From contig CM041102.1 in the NCBI GenBank assembly GCA_023079485.1, forward strand, positions 1,807,269 through 1,871,268: 64,000 nt of DNA. Direction: 5' to 3'. Origin of the DNA: Archilochus colubris. Lineage: Eukaryota; Chordata; Aves; Apodiformes; Trochilidae. The notes under the pieces were generated by a model. That model saw only the letters and a program-made list of their open reading frames with translations, did not search any database and was not told the origin of the DNA. Position numbers and translations under genes: made by a program. This document shows, in pieces, positions 60,160 to 64,000 of this stretch; within the stretch, counting starts at the first letter, position 1; every line of letters begins with the position of its first letter.

Positions 60160-60330
60160 GCGTGTGGCATTTGCATGCTGATTTCTTTGACGCCCTAATG
60201 GTTGGATTTCAAAGCACATCTTTTCCCCTTTTATCTCCAGCTGAATGAGATGTCTCAATAAGCGCCAGATAAAGACGGAAGTCTTTTGTCTGAAATCACA
60301 GAGGCATGGCCAGCTGTGATGAAAACTGGC
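60160..60330. promoter_or_regulatory. POU octamer and TCF-like motif stretch, candidate CNE
   Basis: An exact ATTTGCAT octamer lies at 60169-60176. It is followed by gccctaatgg (homeodomain core), atttcaaag (reverse complement CTTTGAAAT, a TCF/LEF-type site) and agataaag (GATA core). The stretch is complex unique sequence with no slippage tracts. Confidence 0.2.
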
Positions 60331-61499
60331 TGAAGTTTCACAGGCTGCTTGTCTGCCTTCAAACTGGAGCTCCAGCTCCTTTCAGTCTGGAGGAACAGAG
60401 CAGGGGGGAAAAGGCCTTTTTTGCACACACGGTTGCCAAAACAGCTGAGTGTCTTCCAGTGTTTATTTTTCCTTCCAGAAGTTATTTTTGATAAAGGGGT
60501 TGGGGGGGAGCAAAAGGAAAGAGATCAAGAGGGGAGAAAGAAAAAGAAAGCAGACACAATAACAGTTAAATCTATGATTTGCATCCTAGGGGCTATGAGG
60601 TGGTGGGCCATCTTTATACTGAGAGTAGACATTGTCTTTAGCACTTCAGGCTCTGAGGCAGACATTATTCAGTTGTTTAACAGTGGGATGCCCTTGTGCT
60701 GTTTCTCTGATTTTATAAAGACTTGCTTTTGTGCTTTTGGGGTAGCTGACCTCTTGAATACAAACAGTCTGGCGCTAAAAAGTAAAAAAAAAAGCTACTT
60801 TTCCCAGCCAGTTAATAGGGAGCAAAATTTTATCTTAAAAAGATGCCAGCCTTAAGAAACTGTCAGCAGGCCAACAAGATGGCACAATTAAGAAAGGCTT
60901 ATTACAAACCTGAGGAGTGCATTTTGATTGATAGATTTAAGGGCTTCAAGAGATCTACCAAATCTGAAACCTCCTGCACAGTATTCAGCACTGGTTACAT
61001 ACCAATGCAGTTTGCTCAGGGTGGTGCACTGGAATTGCCAAAAAAAATCTAGATGGTGAGTTTGTTCTTCAAATGATCTGCCCTGGAGCTAAAGTAAGCT
61101 TATGTGTTTTTCATGGAGTTATTGAAAACATATTGAGTTTAAGCTCCAGAGGTCTTGACACATGGAGAACAGTTTAAAACCTGCAAGGCCAGGATGCTTG
61201 TTAGGATCACACATGGTGGAGGCTGAGCAGCAGTTGCTGATTTTGGTCTCATTACAGCCTGTAGTGCGGTTTGTGCAGATCGTAGCTTGGCACCAGCTGC
61301 TCCCCATAAACCCAGGGACTGAAAGCCACCGGCGCATCTTTGACCACATTTCTGCACAAAGACTTGGGTGTCAACCTGAGCTTGAGCTGTGCTGCCAAAC
61401 CAGCACCATTTTATGAGGCTTGCAGGAGAACGACAAGGAAATGCAGCTTCCCCGTAGGAGCTCCAAGGGGTTAAATTCCCCTGGAGAAAGGAAAGTCAG

Positions 61500-61720
61500 A
61501 TGGGCCAGTCTCAAATAAGCCGCCCATCTGGGAAATGTCAAGTTTTCTCACAATGTTTTTAAGGGTTTGTAATGTGGCTGATCGTTTGCATGCATGAAAA
61601 CAGCATGGGAATGCAATATTTCCTACTCTATGTGTGGTGGAGCCCTCCAGTCCAGCTGTATTTTGCTTGTCATGTTCTTGAATTCTGACACCATTTAGAA
61701 CATGCCAGTTACTACCGTAG
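61500..61720. promoter_or_regulatory. CNE-like unique stretch
   Basis: Non-repetitive sequence with cccatctggg (E-box), gtttgcatgcatg (POU-like half site within an alternating palindrome) and gggaatgc (TEAD-like GGAATG core). It has no open frame of note. The appearance suggests conserved regulatory DNA, but this is a visual judgement only. Confidence 0.2.
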
Positions 61721-62180
61721 AAAATGCATTTTCATTCTGTTCCCTGGATGAAAAGCACATTAAGACAGAAGAGAAAAACCAGCAGATTCTGGAGCTATCA
61801 GTGAGGTCTCTTATTTATTTATTTTTTAATACCCTATCATTTTTTTCATCAGGGGGTTGAATGGCTCGGGGTAAAACTCAGTTTGACACCCTCCTAAAAA
61901 TGAGAATGTGAAAGTCTGGGCTTGATGCCACAGAGGAAGAGAGAGAATGATGACAACATTACTGTCACTATATTACCACACGCTGTAAATTAAAGTTAGT
62001 GGTAAGCAGTTTAAGCACTATTCCTGTCTGATTCATTAAAAAAATGCAGTAGCTCTATGGGCACAAAAGCCTGGTTCCTCGTGCATCTGATATATGATTG
62101 GAAAGTTGGGTTCTGTCCTGTCCTGTTGTGTTTCCAGTGTCCCAAGTGGAACAGCAGATGTGTGACCAGTGACTCCTGGG

Positions 62181-62206
62181 GAGAGGAGAGGAGAGGAGAG
62201 GAGAGG
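62181..62206. repeat. (GAGAG)n minisatellite-like tract, about 5 units
   Basis: Five exact GAGAG copies on the plus strand form a purine-only run. It lies about 55 bases from the palindromic repeat that starts at 62261. Confidence 0.9.
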
Positions 62207-62260
62207 ACCCCAGGTCTGCTGTGCTGGCAGTGTCTGAGGAGAATTGTCACTGAAAGATGT

Positions 62261-62345
62261 GAGCCAGATCCTCCCTAGGTGTAAACTGGCAAATCCTTAA
62301 TAAAGTTAATGATTTACTGATTTAGTCCAGCTGAGGTCTGGCACT
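62261..62345. repeat. ancient palindromic interspersed repeat (MITE-like)
   Basis: The left arm begins gagccagatcct and continues through ggtgtaaactggc; the right arm ends tagtccagctgaggtctggc. Reverse-complementing the right arm aligns it to the left arm over about 33 positions, with shared GCCAGA, CCTC, CT, TAAA and AAAT blocks, so the whole segment is an imperfect palindrome of about 85 bp. From memory it matches a common bird/reptile interspersed palindrome whose arms contain GCCAGATCCTCAGCTGG and GGTGTAAAT, with a CATTGAAGTCAATG-like centre; here the centre is degraded to cttaataaagttaatg. I cannot name the repeat family. It is probably a fossil non-autonomous DNA transposon or similar element. 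Confidence 0.6.
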
Positions 62346-64000
62346 CTGTGTGTGAGTGTCAAGAAGAGGAACTATTTATTCCTAAGTGAACCATTAACTT
62401 CGGGTCCTTTATGTTCATCTCTGCAGTTAAAATTCCTACTGCGTTTCTTCTAAAGAAAAAGGGGTGACATACACACGAGTCGTGGCCACATACCATGCAC
62501 CATGACCAGCAGAAGCTGTCATTAGGACTTCTCAATAGGCCTATAAAAGTAACTGGATTTTTTTTTCTGCCAAGTCAAGTATAGACCTTTTGGATCAAAC
62601 CATTACAAAAATATTTTCATGCAAATCGAGACACCAAAATGTGTTTCTTGAGGGTAAAACAACGCTCAGCATTTCATTCTGATTCAGGCTTGCAAGGATA
62701 TATATTTCAAATAGAATTACAGGCAGCTTTGGAAAGCACAGATCACCTCAAGCAGTAAAACCATTTAACTATCAAATATAAAAACTACGTTGTCCAAATC
62801 TCTCTGCTCGGTTTGCAGACAACCATGACACTGCCTGAGCCCCTGGGGTTTGCTACCAGTACAACTTTTATTCTGCTTTCCTAAATCTAAACCTCCTGTA
62901 GTCCAGGTGACTGCAGCTTGTAGGACTGATGGAGCCCTTGAAAGGAAGAAGAGGAACAAAGCTGAGAGCTCTTGGCTCAGCCCTGTTCATGTTCCTGTAG
63001 TTTATGCACTGATGGTTGCTGCTTTGTTGTTACCACACGTGAGGCTAAGAAGGCACAAGAAATGGAAAAGGAAGCATAGAAAAGTGATAAGTGATAGAAA
63101 AGTGATAAGAAATCTACTTGGTGGCCACTTCTGTTTAATATTTCTTGTTCTGCTCAGACTGCAGCAGAAATCTCCTCCAGGTTAGAAAGTATTTGGCTTT
63201 TCCCTCCCTGTGAGAGGACACAAGGTGAAAACTCTGTGCCTGCTTTGGCACAGAGTGTGAGATGTGTGCTGACCATACAGAGGCTGCTGGAGAAAAATGG
63301 ACAGAAGCCAAGGAGAAAAACTTCTCATCTTTAATGTGACCAAGATCCACTGACTGCTGCTCCTTGCTGCAGTGACACAACAGCAGGTTTCTACCAGCTG
63401 AGCTCTATGAGAACAGAGTTTGTCTCACTGCCTTATTTTGTGGCTGGGATGGACAATTTTAAAGCCACACAGGTATTCAGGTCCCAGACTCACACCTAAT
63501 AACTGGGTCATAACACCATCGTGGCTTCAGACAAAACAAATGCATGCAGAAGCAGCAAGACAGACCTATTACTAATCCCCCCAATGATTTGCACAATCAG
63601 ATACTTCTAAGAAACAGGACACTCACATGTTAAATGAGATTTTTCCAAATACACTCTGGCTGGAATATCATTCCTGAGGACTTGCAGTTGCTGCTGAGTC
63701 ACCTCATGACAATCACAAGAACAATGAGACTGTAACTGAGCTCAACCAGCCAAAATTTTAACCTGAGGAGACTTCTTTAATGAAAGATTTTGCTGCTGAT
63801 TCCAGTGATATAGAAGCAAACAAAATCTTTGCTCTTACCACCTTTAGTCCTAAAGATGTAGGAATGCCTAACCAACACTGTTAGTTAGAATTCTTACCCA
63901 TAAAATGTCACTTTTGGTTAGTCAAAACCATTTACAAATTCAAGTCAATCAGAAAGATTAAACAAATGTTAAAACCCTATAATTTTTATCTTAATGCTTA
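62346..64000. other. no gene recognised
   Basis: Unique sequence with the 18-bp tandem duplication at 63076. The 111-codon plus frame at 62850-63185 spans that duplication and is unrecognised. Confidence 0.55.
63076..63111. repeat. 18-bp tandem duplication
   Basis: atagaaaagtgataagtg is followed directly by atagaaaagtgataagaa; two mismatches, both at the end of the unit. Confidence 0.9.

Larger units (their letters stand above)
59613..62180. other. no gene recognised; two candidate CNEs inside
   Basis: The 168-codon plus frame at 60349-60855 includes a Lys-rich run (GRKKKK) and no known motif; its length is within chance expectation. A G-rich ggggttggggggg run lies near 60497. The candidate CNEs at 60160 and 61500 are listed separately. 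Confidence 0.5.

Noticed and set aside
60349..60855. 168-codon plus frame
   Set aside because: Includes low-complexity Lys runs, overlaps a candidate CNE at its left, and resembles no family known to me.
1..64000. tRNA, rRNA, CRISPR, LTR/ERV or integrated virus
   Set aside because: No box B (GGTTCGAATCC) in a tRNA-like context, no spaced direct-repeat array, no primer-binding site, paired LTRs or viral protein motifs were seen by eye on either strand.

Overview
The window looks like nuclear DNA from a bird, probably from a gene-poor part of a chromosome. The strongest evidence is a short, 5'-truncated CR1 LINE on the minus strand (59232-59612). It keeps the C-terminal coding end of CR1 ORF2 and ends in repeated copies of the 8-bp ATTCTATG unit, the usual 3' end of avian CR1 elements. 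Base composition is AT-leaning and CpG-depleted, homopolymer and microsatellite tracts are scattered throughout, and strong splice-like signals occur without any supporting gene structure. All of this fits vertebrate intergenic or intronic sequence. No bacterial, organellar or intact viral organisation is visible.

I could not recognise any host protein-coding gene, tRNA, rRNA or known small RNA. The longest open frames (about 157-176 codons) are no longer than expected by chance in 64 kb read in six frames. They match no family I know, and several overlap open frames on the opposite strand in GC-rich patches. I therefore call no host CDS.

Layout. 1-18.8 kb: unannotatable single-copy sequence with short hairpins (12.1, 12.3 and 15.1 kb), a G-quadruplex pattern (8.5 kb) and one possible spliced exon (17.06-17.23 kb). 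18.8-28.6 kb: a (CCAT)n microsatellite, a homeodomain-site patch next to a strong G-quadruplex (20.1-20.3 kb), a MIR-like SINE relic (21.6 kb) and a tandemly duplicated hairpin (24.9 kb). 28.6-35.3 kb: two isolated CpG-rich patches (28.7-29.0 and 34.7-35.2 kb), the best candidates for promoters. 36-48 kb: CNE-like AT-rich stretches (37.4 and 38.1 kb), a degraded palindromic ancient repeat (42.9 kb), an A-rich tract (44.7 kb) and a 13-bp tandem repeat (47.7 kb). 51-59 kb: two short plus-strand segments with consensus splice sites (52.93-53.11 and 55.00-55.07 kb), a second MIR-like relic (54.6 kb), a CpG patch (56.5 kb) and a dense TAAT cluster (57.9 kb). 59-64 kb: the CR1 fragment, two more CNE-like stretches and a second palindromic ancient repeat (62.3 kb).

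How it may work (inference). Low repeat load, no genes and several homeodomain/POU-type motif patches suggest a regulatory landscape or large intron near a developmental gene. Only alignment to other amniote genomes and RNA data could show this. I found no convincing previously undescribed system; the items most worth checking are the CpG patches, the TAAT cluster, the duplicated hairpin and the ancient palindromic repeats.
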